The position numbers were made by a program, and so were the translations under genes. The notes under the pieces are model-generated. The model did no database searches, had not been told where the DNA came from, and saw nothing but the letters and a program-made list of their open reading frames with translations. 64,000 bases of DNA from CADEDV01 sp964412375 (GTDB taxonomy: Bacteria; Bacteroidota; Bacteroidia; Chitinophagales; Chitinophagaceae): positions 1 through 64,000 of the forward strand of contig CAYPOD010000004.1 of NCBI GenBank assembly GCA_964412375.1, written 5' to 3'. Each line of letters begins with the position of its first letter. The first letter of the stretch is position 1. Positions 50,322 to 58,730 of this stretch are shown here, in pieces.

Positions 50322-51500
50322 ATGCACATTTTGATTTTACTGTTTGCCAGCTTCTTTTTTTATCCTGCGATCGGGCAGAATGCAAAAAAACTTCACCAGA
50401 AAGCGGTAGTGGCCGATGGGCACAATGATGTATTGTCATCGAGAGTGCTGAACGGCGAGGATATTGCTGTTCGGTCAGATAAAGGGCACAGCGACCTGGT
50501 GCGCTGGAAAGAAGGGGGTCTTGATGTGCAGTTTTTTTCTGTGTGGACAGGCGAAAGAGCCCGAAACCAGGAGGGTTTCTATAAAGACGCAACACAGGAA
50601 ATAGATTCACTGATAGAAATAGTAGCCAGAAACCCAGGCCGAATCACACTGGCCAAAAACTACAGGGATGTTAAAAAGGGTATTTGGAAAAAACAATTGG
50701 TGGCCTTAATTGGAGTAGAAGGTGGTCATATGATAGAAGAGGATATGACCAAATTAGAAGCATTAGAGCAGATGGGCATGCGTTATCTTACGCTGACCTG
50801 GAACAACAGCACCAATTGGGCCAGCAGTGCAATGGATGAAACCCGCCGGCCGGATAGCCTTCAGCACAAAGGGCTCAGCGATTTTGGAAAGCAGGTGGTG
50901 AGAAGAATGAATGAGCTGGGTGTGATCGTCGATCTTTCTCATGTTGGTGAACAAACGTTTTATGATGCCATCGCCACAACTTCCAAACCTGTTATTTTAT
51001 CGCATAGTTCAGTATGGAGTATCTGCCCGGTTTTCCGCAATGTAAAAGATGAACAAATTAAAGCAGTGGCGCAAAACGGCGGTGTTATCTGTATTAATTT
51101 TTATTCTGGCTTCATCAGCAAAGAATATGAAGAGAGATCGGAACAACTGACCAGCGGAGTTCGCCAGCATTTCCGGGATTCTTTACTGGCTGCCGGGGTT
51201 GATTCATCCAAACTTCGTTCGTTGTGGAGGGAATACCTGGGAAAAGAGATGAATGCCATCCGGCCCACCCTGCAGAAAATGGTGGATCATATTGATCATA
51301 TCGTGAAATTAGTTGGCGACGATTATGTCGGCATCGGCTCTGATTATGATGGTGTCAGTTCGTTACCCATTGGGCTGGATGACGTATCATCTTATCCAAA
51401 AATCACGGAAGAATTAATTAAAAGAGGGTATTCGAAAAAATCAATTAAGAAAATACTTGGAGGTAATGTGATGCGGGTGATGAAAGCTAATTTCCTGTAG
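50322..51500 (+). CDS. Membrane dipeptidase (peptidase M19), exported
   Basis: 392 residues from ATG 50322, which gives a signal peptide (HILILLFASFFFYPAIGQ); the longer frame from 50247 lacks one. M19 enzymes are dizinc amidohydrolase-fold dipeptidases that accept D-residues. The zinc ligands are in VADGHNDV, IGVEGGH, LSHSSVW and GIGSDYDG near the end. The order LTLTWNNSTNWASSA and VDLSHVGEQTFYDA also matches. It probably acts in the periplasm on peptides such as cell-wall fragments. It overlaps the convergent gene by 14 bases. Confidence 0.9.
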   Translation: MHILILLFASFFFYPAIGQNAKKLHQKAVVADGHNDVLSSRVLNGEDIAVRSDKGHSDLVRWKEGGLDVQFFSVWTGERARNQEGFYKDATQEIDSLIEIVARNPGRITLAKNYRDVKKGIWKKQLVALIGVEGGHMIEEDMTKLEALEQMGMRYLTLTWNNSTNWASSAMDETRRPDSLQHKGLSDFGKQVVRRMNELGVIVDLSHVGEQTFYDAIATTSKPVILSHSSVWSICPVFRNVKDEQIKAVAQNGGVICINFYSGFISKEYEERSEQLTSGVRQHFRDSLLAAGVDSSKLRSLWREYLGKEMNAIRPTLQKMVDHIDHIVKLVGDDYVGIGSDYDGVSSLPIGLDDVSSYPKITEELIKRGYSKKSIKKILGGNVMRVMKANFL

Positions 51501-52164
51501 CAGCCAGTTTTATTATTTCTTTATACCGGTAGCGGGCTACTCCTTTAGCATTTTGTTTCGCTGCTGCCTGCATCGCCTTCGCCACTGTTTCGGCTTTGAT
51601 GGGTTTGTATCTCTGCAATCCCCCGATCAGTAAAAAAGAAACGGCACTGCCCAGTACACGGCCAATTTCTTCCCCAAGCCTTTTTTCATTTCTTTTCCCT
51701 GTAAGCACCGATGGCTGCAGGATATGCGTGGCGGTGAAACCAATAACGGTGATAGCTTCTTCAATTTCTCCTTTCAGTTTCAGGTAAAAATTGCTGCTGT
51801 TGACAGAAGCGCTGACAGCAGACATCAATACATATTGTTCACAACCGGCTTCCTTACCAAACCGGGCCGCATTAACAGCTATATCATAATCAATACTCCG
51901 GTATAGGGCTTTATCGCCTTTCACTTTTTTTTGCGTTGTGCCGATACAGCAAAAAATTATATCCACATCTTCTAGCGCCAGCCTGAGAGATTCAGCATCG
52001 CTGAAATCAACCAGCTTCACTTGCATTTTAGGATGAGTTTTCTCCATTGGCCGGCGAACAATCACCTTGATTGATTCAAAAAAATTGTCTTCAAGCAACT
52101 GGTTTAACAGATGTTGCCCGGTCATGCCGGTGGCGCCTAAAATCGCTGCAATTTTTCCGCTCAT
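51487..52164 (-). CDS. NAD(P)-binding Rossmann protein (HTATIP2/NmrA-like)
   Basis: 225 residues from ATG 52164. The nucleotide-binding motif AAILGATGMTGQHLL starts at residue 5 (G-A-T-G-x-T-G), and the sequence continues with VDIIFCCIGTTQKK, YVLMSAVSASVNSSNFYLKLKGEIEE and ILQPSVLTG. It belongs to the atypical short-chain dehydrogenase group close to HTATIP2/oxidoreductase-like proteins; no substrate is known. The frame extends to 52206, which would overlap the divergent murB gene by 6 bases, so the shorter start is preferred. Confidence 0.8.
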   Translation of the reverse strand: MSGKIAAILGATGMTGQHLLNQLLEDNFFESIKVIVRRPMEKTHPKMQVKLVDFSDAESLRLALEDVDIIFCCIGTTQKKVKGDKALYRSIDYDIAVNAARFGKEAGCEQYVLMSAVSASVNSSNFYLKLKGEIEEAITVIGFTATHILQPSVLTGKRNEKRLGEEIGRVLGSAVSFLLIGGLQRYKPIKAETVAKAMQAAAKQNAKGVARYRYKEIIKLAATGN

Positions 52165-52200
52165 GATTTTAATGTTATTTTGCTCACCCGGTAAATAATT

Positions 52201-53229
52201 ATGCAAATTCAGGAAAATATCTCTTTAAAGCGATATAATACGTTTGGTATTGATGTTAGTGCCCGGCGTTTTTCTTCGTTTACCACTGTGGAAGAACTGC
52301 ATGAAATCCTGGAGCAGGATACTTCTTTGCAGCGGCTGGTACTGGGCGGGGGCAGCAATATTCTTTTTACCAAAGATTTTGACGGACTTGTTTTGAAAAA
52401 CGAGATCAGGGGGATAGAAAAAGTTGACGAGGATGAGGAGTATGTGTATGTACAGTCAGGCGCAGGGGAAAACTGGCACCAGTTTGTGCAGCATTGCATC
52501 AGCAATAACCGGGCTGGCGTAGAGAACCTTTCATTAATTCCGGGAAATGTCGGCGCCACACCTATGCAGAATATCGGCGCTTATGGCGTGGAGATTAAAG
52601 ATGTGTTTCATCAACTGGAGGCGTTTCACCTGCAGGATAAACTAATAGTTACTTTCAACAGCGGGGATTGTGGATTTGGATACAGGGAAAGTGTTTTTAA
52701 GAACAGGTATAAAGACCAGTTTGTGATCCTGAATGTGACTTATAAACTTCGCAAGCAACCTATGTTTAACACCAGTTATGGTGCGATAGAGCAGGAACTG
52801 GAACGAATGGGTGTAAAAGAACTCAGTATAAAAGCAGTGTCTGATGCAGTGATCCGCATCCGCTCATCAAAATTGCCCGATCCTGCTGTGACCGGCAATG
52901 CAGGAAGCTTTTTTAAAAACCCGGTTGTGCCGGCTGTTCAATTTCATAAACTAAAAGAAAAATTCCCCGGAGTGGTTGGCTATGCAAATGTGGACAACAC
53001 ATTCAAACTTGCTGCCGGCTGGTTGATCGAGCATTGCGGCCCTGATGCAAATAAAAGCTGGAAAGGCTATCGGAGGGGTGATGCCGGTTGTCACGATAAG
53101 CAGGCACTGGTGCTGGTGAATTATGGCAATGCATCCGGCAGCGAGATTTTAAACCTGAGTCAGCTGATCCTGCAAAGTGTGAGAGAAAAATTTGGTGTGC
53201 TGCTTGAAACAGAAGTTAACATAATTTAA
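52201..53229 (+). CDS. murB: UDP-N-acetylenolpyruvoylglucosamine reductase
   Basis: 342 residues, the long type I form of MurB. It reduces enolpyruvyl-UDP-GlcNAc to UDP-MurNAc with FAD and NADPH in the second step of peptidoglycan precursor synthesis. Motifs are NTFGIDVSARRFSSF, VLGGGSNILFTKDF (FAD phosphate binding), IPGNVGATPMQNIGAYGVE, the catalytic-serine region GNAGSFFKNPVV, and WLIEHCGPDANKSWKGYRRGDAG at the end. It may share the murein theme of anmK and the dipeptidase, but they are not one operon. Confidence 0.95.
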   Translation: MQIQENISLKRYNTFGIDVSARRFSSFTTVEELHEILEQDTSLQRLVLGGGSNILFTKDFDGLVLKNEIRGIEKVDEDEEYVYVQSGAGENWHQFVQHCISNNRAGVENLSLIPGNVGATPMQNIGAYGVEIKDVFHQLEAFHLQDKLIVTFNSGDCGFGYRESVFKNRYKDQFVILNVTYKLRKQPMFNTSYGAIEQELERMGVKELSIKAVSDAVIRIRSSKLPDPAVTGNAGSFFKNPVVPAVQFHKLKEKFPGVVGYANVDNTFKLAAGWLIEHCGPDANKSWKGYRRGDAGCHDKQALVLVNYGNASGSEILNLSQLILQSVREKFGVLLETEVNII

Positions 53230-53283
53230 CACTGGTACTATATTTTTTTTTCTCTATTATTGCTTTTCATTAAAACCGATTAT

Positions 53284-53784
53284 ATGAAAAGAATATTACT
53301 TGCTTCTGTTTCGCTGTTTCTGTTTTCCTTTTTGGCCAGTGCCCAGGGCACGGCTGCTAAATCAGTCTATTTCGAATTGGGAGGTCCAGGTCTTGCCTCT
53401 TTCAATTTTGATACCCGTTTCGGACCAAAAGAAGATGGACTGGGCGGACGAATCGGGGTCGGTGGATTCAGCATTTCAAGCGATAGTGATAAGGCCGGAG
53501 TGGTGTTTATTCCTATTGCCCTCAACTATCTTTTAGGCAAGGATGGAAAAAACTATTTCGAAATTGGAGCCGGGGTAACACCAGTGATCGCATCCAGCTC
53601 TACCAACGATGATAATTTCACTTCCACTTTTGGTCACCTGAATTTTGGATACCGGCTTCAGCCGGCAAACGGCGGCTTCACTTTCCGGGCTTTTATTACA
53701 CCTGTTTTCGGAAGTTTTGGTTTTATCCCTTATTATGGTGGTGTTTCATTCGGCTATAAATTCGGTAGTGGAAACCGAAAATAG
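53284..53784 (+). CDS. Small outer-membrane beta-barrel-like protein
   Basis: 166 residues from ATG 53284 (MKRILLASVSLFLFSFLASAQ, a clear signal peptide). The mature part has alternating hydrophobic and polar residues and glycine-rich turns (LGGPGLASFNFDTRFG, IGVGGFSISSD, YYGGVSFGYKFGSG), as in eight-stranded outer-membrane barrels. No specific family is recognised. It is followed by a terminator. Confidence 0.6.
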   Translation: MKRILLASVSLFLFSFLASAQGTAAKSVYFELGGPGLASFNFDTRFGPKEDGLGGRIGVGGFSISSDSDKAGVVFIPIALNYLLGKDGKNYFEIGAGVTPVIASSSTNDDNFTSTFGHLNFGYRLQPANGGFTFRAFITPVFGSFGFIPYYGGVSFGYKFGSGNRK

Positions 53785-53811
53785 AACCGCTACGTGACTT
53801 CAAATATTTTT

Positions 53812-53838
53812 AAAGACTGCTCCCAGGCGGTCTTTTTT
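53812..53838. terminator. Terminator between the barrel gene and hisIE
   Basis: AAAGAC-TGC and GCG-GTCTTT flank a short loop, with T-rich tail on the plus strand. The far end overlaps the hisIE stop (53837) on the opposite strand. Confidence 0.65.
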
Positions 53839-54427
53839 ATTTGTGTCTTTCAGCAAGCTTGTTTACTACATCATTCAGCCTGTAATTCTTTGCCTGCAGC
53901 AAAACGAGATAGTGGAATAGAAGATCAGCAGCTTCATTTAAGAATTTTTCCCCGTTATCATCTTTACTTTCTATCACCAGTTCCACTGCCTCTTCACCCA
54001 CTTTCTGTGCAATTTTATTTATTCCTTTGGCAAAAAGTGAAGAAGTGTAGGAATTGTCAGAAGGATTGTTTTTCCTTTGACTTATTATCTCCTCCAGTTT
54101 TTGCAGGGAGAATAAAGGATTTGCTTCATTAAAACAGGTGTCAGCGCCTGTATGACAAACAGGGCCGGCCGGCTGGGCTTTTACCAGTAATGTATCATTA
54201 TCACAGTCAACCAGCATTTCTTTCAGCAAAAGAAAATTTCCTGATGTTTCTCCCTTGGTCCACAAACGTTGTTTGCTACGGCTGAAAAAAGTGACTTTGC
54301 CGGTTTCTTTTGTTTGCACAAAAGCTTCTTCATTCATAAAGCCCAGCATCAGCACTTTATTAGAAGCAACATCCTGCACAATAGCAGGTACAAGGCCATC
54401 ACTGTATTTGGAGAAATCAGGGTTCAT
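53837..54427 (-). CDS. hisIE: Bifunctional phosphoribosyl-AMP cyclohydrolase / phosphoribosyl-ATP pyrophosphatase
   Basis: 196 residues. The HisI domain (about 1-110) has WTKGETSGNFLLLKEMLVDCDNDTLLV, with the zinc-binding Asp/Cys cluster and CHTG motif. The HisE domain (about 110-196) has NKIAQKVGEEAVELVIESKDD and FLNEAADLLFHYLVLL. It removes pyrophosphate from phosphoribosyl-ATP and opens the adenine ring, steps two and three of histidine synthesis. It overlaps hisF by 4 bases and is the last gene of the operon. Confidence 0.95.
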   Translation of the reverse strand: MNPDFSKYSDGLVPAIVQDVASNKVLMLGFMNEEAFVQTKETGKVTFFSRSKQRLWTKGETSGNFLLLKEMLVDCDNDTLLVKAQPAGPVCHTGADTCFNEANPLFSLQKLEEIISQRKNNPSDNSYTSSLFAKGINKIAQKVGEEAVELVIESKDDNGEKFLNEAADLLFHYLVLLQAKNYRLNDVVNKLAERHK

Positions 54428-55179
54428 AATCTTACAGGTATTTGTTGATTGGCTAAATAAAGTTTTAGATCCGGTATAGCTATTTCTTTGAAATGAAAAA
54501 TGCTTGCAGCCAGACCCGCATCTGCTTTGGCTATGCTGAAAACATCAGCAAAATGTTGCATGGTGCCTGCGCCACCTGAAGCAATCACCGGGATATTTAC
54601 AGCCCCGGCAATTTCTCCTGTAATATCCAGGGCAAAGCCATTTTTGGTGCCGTCGTTTTCCATGGAGGTGAGTAAGATTTCTCCTGCACCTCTTGCTGTT
54701 ACTTCTTTCGCCCAGTCTAATGCTTTTTTATCAGTGGGGGTTCTGCCGCCATGCGTTACCACCGTCCAGCCTCCATTGACAAGTTTGGCATCAATGGCTA
54801 CCACTACACATTGGCTGCCGAAATTTTTTGCCAGTTCATCTACTAATGATGGATTCTTAACTGCCGATGTATTGACTGAGAGCTTATCAGCGCCATTTTC
54901 TAACAAAACACTCACATCTTCAACTGTATTGATACCACCCCCGACTGTAAACGGAATATTAATATGGGTAGCTATATCTCTCACCAATTTTGCCAGTGTT
55001 TTTCTTTTTTCAGTGGTGGCAGTAATGTCGAGGAAAACCAATTCGTCAGCCCCTTCTTCGCAATAGCGGACGGCAAGTTCCACCGGGTCACCGGCATCAC
55101 GAAGCTGAACAAAGTTGGTGCCCTTGACCGTTCTTCCTTCTTTAATATCAAGACAGGGTATAATGCGTTTTGTGAGCAT
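54424..55179 (-). CDS. hisF: Imidazole glycerol phosphate synthase cyclase subunit
   Basis: 251 residues, a (beta-alpha)8 barrel starting MLTKRIIPCLDIKEGRTVKGTNF. The first catalytic aspartate is Asp11 in PCLDI, and a second lies in VVAIDAK near residue 130. It combines ammonia from HisH with PRFAR to give imidazole glycerol phosphate and AICAR. It follows hisA by 3 bases. Confidence 0.96.
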   Translation of the reverse strand: MLTKRIIPCLDIKEGRTVKGTNFVQLRDAGDPVELAVRYCEEGADELVFLDITATTEKRKTLAKLVRDIATHINIPFTVGGGINTVEDVSVLLENGADKLSVNTSAVKNPSLVDELAKNFGSQCVVVAIDAKLVNGGWTVVTHGGRTPTDKKALDWAKEVTARGAGEILLTSMENDGTKNGFALDITGEIAGAVNIPVIASGGAGTMQHFADVFSIAKADAGLAASIFHFKEIAIPDLKLYLANQQIPVRL

Positions 55180-55182
55180 AGG

Positions 55183-55902
55183 TCAAACAAGAAATTTTTT
55201 CAGATCAGTCAACCGGATCTTATTTTCATAAATCGCTTTGCCAATGATAGCGCCGTCCAATCCTGCTTCTCTCAACTCTTCTATCTCATCCACGGTTGAA
55301 ATGCCGCCACTGGCGATCAGGTCAATGGAAGGATGCCCGTTCATTATTTTTTTATAAAGATCAATGGAAGAACCCTGCAACAATCCGTCTTTGCTCACAT
55401 CGGTGCAAAAGAACTGCTTCACGCCTTTGGTCTTGTATTTGGCGATAAGGTCAAAGACACTCAGCGAAGTGGATTCGGTCCATCCTTTCACCACGATTTT
55501 TTCTTCTTTCACATCGGCGCCAATGATGAATTTATCGGCACCAAATGCGAGAAGCCACCCGGAAAAAGTGAGTTCATCCCTGGCTGCAATGCTCCCGATG
55601 GCTGCAAAGGCTGCACCCGAATTAAATGTTATCTCCACATTTTTTTGTGTGCTGATGCCACCGCTGAAGTCAATCAGTAGTTTTGTTTTCCCGGCGATTT
55701 TTTCCAGCACTTTCCAGTTTTTTACATCACCGGTCCTTGCGCCGTCAAGGTCAACGAGGTGAAGACGTTTTAATCCCGCATCTTCAAACTGCATCGCCAC
55801 TTCCAGCGGGTCTTCGTTGTAAATGGTCTTTTGGCTGTAATCGCCTTTTACAAGCCGCACACATTTTCCGTCAATAATATCTATGGCAGGTATAATAGTC
55901 AT
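55183..55902 (-). CDS. hisA: ProFAR isomerase
   Basis: 239 residues, a (beta-alpha)8 barrel. The catalytic aspartate is in IPAIDIIDGKCVRLVKGDY (Asp8), and a second one lies in FCTDVSKDGLLQG. HisA performs the Amadori rearrangement of ProFAR to PRFAR. It is one base downstream of hisH on the same strand, so translation is probably coupled. Confidence 0.96.
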   Translation of the reverse strand: MTIIPAIDIIDGKCVRLVKGDYSQKTIYNEDPLEVAMQFEDAGLKRLHLVDLDGARTGDVKNWKVLEKIAGKTKLLIDFSGGISTQKNVEITFNSGAAFAAIGSIAARDELTFSGWLLAFGADKFIIGADVKEEKIVVKGWTESTSLSVFDLIAKYKTKGVKQFFCTDVSKDGLLQGSSIDLYKKIMNGHPSIDLIASGGISTVDEIEELREAGLDGAIIGKAIYENKIRLTDLKKFLV

Positions 55903-55903
55903 T

Positions 55904-56494
55904 TCAAAGTGATAAGAAGTTTTTTAAAATTTGTTCGCCGGTCTTTGCACTTTTCTCTGGGTGAAACTGCACACCATAAAAATTGTCTTTTTGCATAGCA
56001 GAAGAATAGGGGAGTGTATATTCAGTTGTTGCAATGCTGCAGGGATTGGCCCCGGCATAATAGCCATGTACAAAATAGCAATAACTGTTTTCGGTTACAT
56101 TGTTGAATAGATCACTTTTCAAATCATAAATATTGTTCCAGCCGATTTGTGGCACTTTTTCCTGATTGGCAGGGTTAAATCGTTTCACAATAACATTATC
56201 AAAAACACCCAGGCAGGCAGTGCTATTCTCTTCGGAGTAAGAGCAAAGCAGTTGCATGCCGAGACAAATGCCCAGCACCGGTTGCTGTAAAGAAACAATC
56301 AGATTGTCCAGGTCTCTTTCTTTGAGATAGTTCATGGCGGTGCTGGCTTCGCCAACACCGGGGAAAATTACTTTGTTGGCAGAATGTATCTCTTCCGGGT
56401 CATCCGTCACTGTTGCTGTAACACCAATTCTTTCCAGCGCAAAAAGCACTGATTGGATATTACCGGCATTGTATTTTATGATCGCAACCTTCAT
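55904..56494 (-). CDS. hisH: Imidazole glycerol phosphate synthase glutaminase subunit
   Basis: 196 residues of the class I glutamine amidotransferase fold. The triad is Cys77 (VLGICLGMQ), His178 and Glu180 (VQFHPEKSAKTG). It provides ammonia to HisF. The gap to hisB is 45 bases and holds a palindrome at 56516-56540. Confidence 0.96.
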   Translation of the reverse strand: MKVAIIKYNAGNIQSVLFALERIGVTATVTDDPEEIHSANKVIFPGVGEASTAMNYLKERDLDNLIVSLQQPVLGICLGMQLLCSYSEENSTACLGVFDNVIVKRFNPANQEKVPQIGWNNIYDLKSDLFNNVTENSYCYFVHGYYAGANPCSIATTEYTLPYSSAMQKDNFYGVQFHPEKSAKTGEQILKNFLSL

Positions 56495-56515
56495 TTTGTT
56501 GTTCTCTATGTTTAT

Positions 56516-56540
56516 GTGTCAGACGGAGACCGCCAGACAC
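56516..56540. repeat. 25-bp palindrome between hisB and hisH
   Basis: GTGTC-AGA-CGG-AGA-CCG-CCA-GACAC: an outer 5-bp stem, an internal 3-by-3 loop and an inner CGG/CCG stem. It is the only non-coding matter in the widest internal gap of the his operon; its last base is the first of the hisB stop triplet on the opposite strand. It could be a dispersed short repeat or an RNA-processing hairpin. Confidence 0.45.
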
Positions 56541-57679
56541 TATAGGATACCCTTAGTGCTGGGCAGTTGAAGATTGTCTGCATCTTTTTTCACTGCCATT
56601 TTGATTGATTTGGCCAAAGCCTTGAATATGGATTCAATTTTATGGTGTTCGTTTTCGCCTTCCACTTTTATGTTCAGGTTGCACCTGGCCGCATCACTGA
56701 ATGATTTAAAAAAATGATAAAACATTTCAGTGGGCATATCACCGATCTTTTCTCTTTTAAAGTCTGCTTCCCAAACAAGCCAGCTTCGGCCGCCAAAATC
56801 CAAAGCTACCTGTGCTAATGAATCATCCATCGGCAGGGTGAAACCATAGCGTTCGATTCCTTTTTTATTTCCTAATGCGATTGTAAACGCTTCGCCAAGA
56901 GCAATAGCGCTGTCTTCTATGGTATGATGTTCATCAATATGAAGGTCACCCTCAACTTTTATTACCAGGTCAATACCGCTGTGGCGGCCCAGTTGGTCAA
57001 GCATATGGTCAAAAAAATTCAGACCGGTTTTTATTTCTGTTTTACCTGTTCCGTCAAGATTTAGTTCGATCCTGATCTTTGTTTCATTGGTATTGCGTTG
57101 GTGCTGAATGATCCGTTGTCCCAGCTTCAGGAATTCATAGATTTTTTTCCAGTCGGTTGTCTCCAGTGCAACCGCCTGTTGCAATGTTTCCCATTCATCT
57201 TTTATTTCCGCTCCGCCCAGGCCGGGTTCAAGATTCAGCCAGATGGCTTTGCAACCAAGATTAGTTGCCAGTTGCACATCGGTGATACGGTCGCCGATCA
57301 CAAATGAGCCGGGCAGATCATATTCAGGGTTGTTGATGTATTTTACCAGCATACCGGTTCCCGGTTTACGGGTAGGTTTATTTTCATGCGGGAAACTTTT
57401 ATCAATCAGCACATCGCTGAAAAGGATGCCTTCATTTTCGAGACTTTTCATCACAAAATTATGAACAGGCCAGAAAGTGTTTTCGGGATAAGAATCTGTT
57501 CCCAATCCGTCCTGGTTGGTGACCATCACCAGTTCAAAATCGAGTTCACCGGCAATTTTTTTCATCCAGTAAAACATACCTGGGTAGAATTCCAGTTTCT
57601 CAAATGAGTCTATCTGATAAGTAGGCGGTGCTTCTTTGATCAGTGTGCCGTCACGATCTATAAACAATATCTTCTTCAT
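56540..57679 (-). CDS. hisB: Bifunctional histidinol-phosphatase / imidazoleglycerol-phosphate dehydratase
   Basis: 379 residues. Residues 1 to about 165 are a HAD phosphatase (LFIDRDGTLIKEAP with the nucleophile Asp8 and acid Asp10) that acts on histidinol phosphate. Residues from about 190 are the dehydratase, with FFDHMLDQLGRHSGIDLVI and IDEHHTIEDSAIALGEAF, whose histidines bind manganese. The two activities are steps eight and six. It overlaps hisC by 4 bases. Confidence 0.96.
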   Translation of the reverse strand: MKKILFIDRDGTLIKEAPPTYQIDSFEKLEFYPGMFYWMKKIAGELDFELVMVTNQDGLGTDSYPENTFWPVHNFVMKSLENEGILFSDVLIDKSFPHENKPTRKPGTGMLVKYINNPEYDLPGSFVIGDRITDVQLATNLGCKAIWLNLEPGLGGAEIKDEWETLQQAVALETTDWKKIYEFLKLGQRIIQHQRNTNETKIRIELNLDGTGKTEIKTGLNFFDHMLDQLGRHSGIDLVIKVEGDLHIDEHHTIEDSAIALGEAFTIALGNKKGIERYGFTLPMDDSLAQVALDFGGRSWLVWEADFKREKIGDMPTEMFYHFFKSFSDAARCNLNIKVEGENEHHKIESIFKALAKSIKMAVKKDADNLQLPSTKGIL

Positions 57680-58728
57680 GCCTTGTATGCTTTTAATGAA
57701 TTGATCAGTTTGTCATTTTCTTCCGGAGTGCCGATTGTTATCCGGAGACAATCATCGCAGAGGATCACTTTGGAACGGTCTCTAACGATTATTCCTTCAC
57801 CTGAAAGATATTCATATATTTTTCTGGCTTCAGTCATTTTCACCAGCAGGAAATTGGCATCAGAAGGATAAACGATTTGTGTGATCCCCAGCTTTAGCAA
57901 TTCTTCTTTCAGCCATTCTCTTTGTTCCACGGTGATCTGTATCCAGTCATTTACCGTTTCAATATTATCCAGTGCTTCCAGTGCCAGTTGCTGTGCGGCA
58001 GTGCTGATATTATAAGGATATTTCACCTTGTTCATGTACTGAATTATCGGTTCACCGGCAAATGCCATTCCCAGCCGCAGCCCAGCCAGTCCCCAGGCTT
58101 TGGATAATGTTTGCAGGATAACCAGGTTGGGATATTCAGTAAGTTCCGGAATAAATGTTTTTTGACGGGAATAGTTGATATATGCTTCGTCAATCACTAC
58201 AAGGCCTTCAAAATTATTGAGCAATACTTCCACATCGGTCTTGCTGATGCTGTTACCGGTGGGATTATTAGGAGAACAGATAAAAATTAGTTTGGTAAAA
58301 GGGTCAATCACTTTTTCAATGGCATCGAGATCCAGTTCGTAGTCACTTGTCATCGGAATTTTATTCAATTTTACATCATTCATTCCGGCGCACACTTCAT
58401 ACATTCCATAAGTAGGAGGGAAGACGAGTGCATTATCTTTGCCCGGTTTACAGAAAATGCGAAACAGCAGATCAATGGCTTCATCACTGCCATTGCCAAG
58501 AAAAATATTTTTTGCCGGCACGCCTTTGATCAGACTGATTTTTTCCTTCAGTTTCTTTTGCAGCGGATCGGGATAACGATTATAGTTTTCATTTAGCGGA
58601 GAGCCAAAGGAATTTTCGTTGGCATCAAGAAAAATATGGGCCTTTCCGCTGAACTCATGCCTTGCGGATGAGTAGGCTGTCATTTCTTTGATATTCTTTC
58701 TTACTAAATTATCCAGGTTGAAATCCAT
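57676..58728 (-). CDS. hisC: Histidinol-phosphate aminotransferase
   Basis: 350 residues of the class I/II aminotransferase fold. The pyridoxal-phosphate lysine lies in QTLSKAWGLAGLRLG (about residue 208); FICSPNNPTGNSIS and FLGNGSDEAIDLLFR are also conserved. It converts imidazole acetol phosphate to histidinol phosphate, using glutamate. It starts 2 bases after the hisD stop. Confidence 0.95.
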   Translation of the reverse strand: MDFNLDNLVRKNIKEMTAYSSARHEFSGKAHIFLDANENSFGSPLNENYNRYPDPLQKKLKEKISLIKGVPAKNIFLGNGSDEAIDLLFRIFCKPGKDNALVFPPTYGMYEVCAGMNDVKLNKIPMTSDYELDLDAIEKVIDPFTKLIFICSPNNPTGNSISKTDVEVLLNNFEGLVVIDEAYINYSRQKTFIPELTEYPNLVILQTLSKAWGLAGLRLGMAFAGEPIIQYMNKVKYPYNISTAAQQLALEALDNIETVNDWIQITVEQREWLKEELLKLGITQIVYPSDANFLLVKMTEARKIYEYLSGEGIIVRDRSKVILCDDCLRITIGTPEENDKLINSLKAYKA

Positions 58729-58730
58729 AC

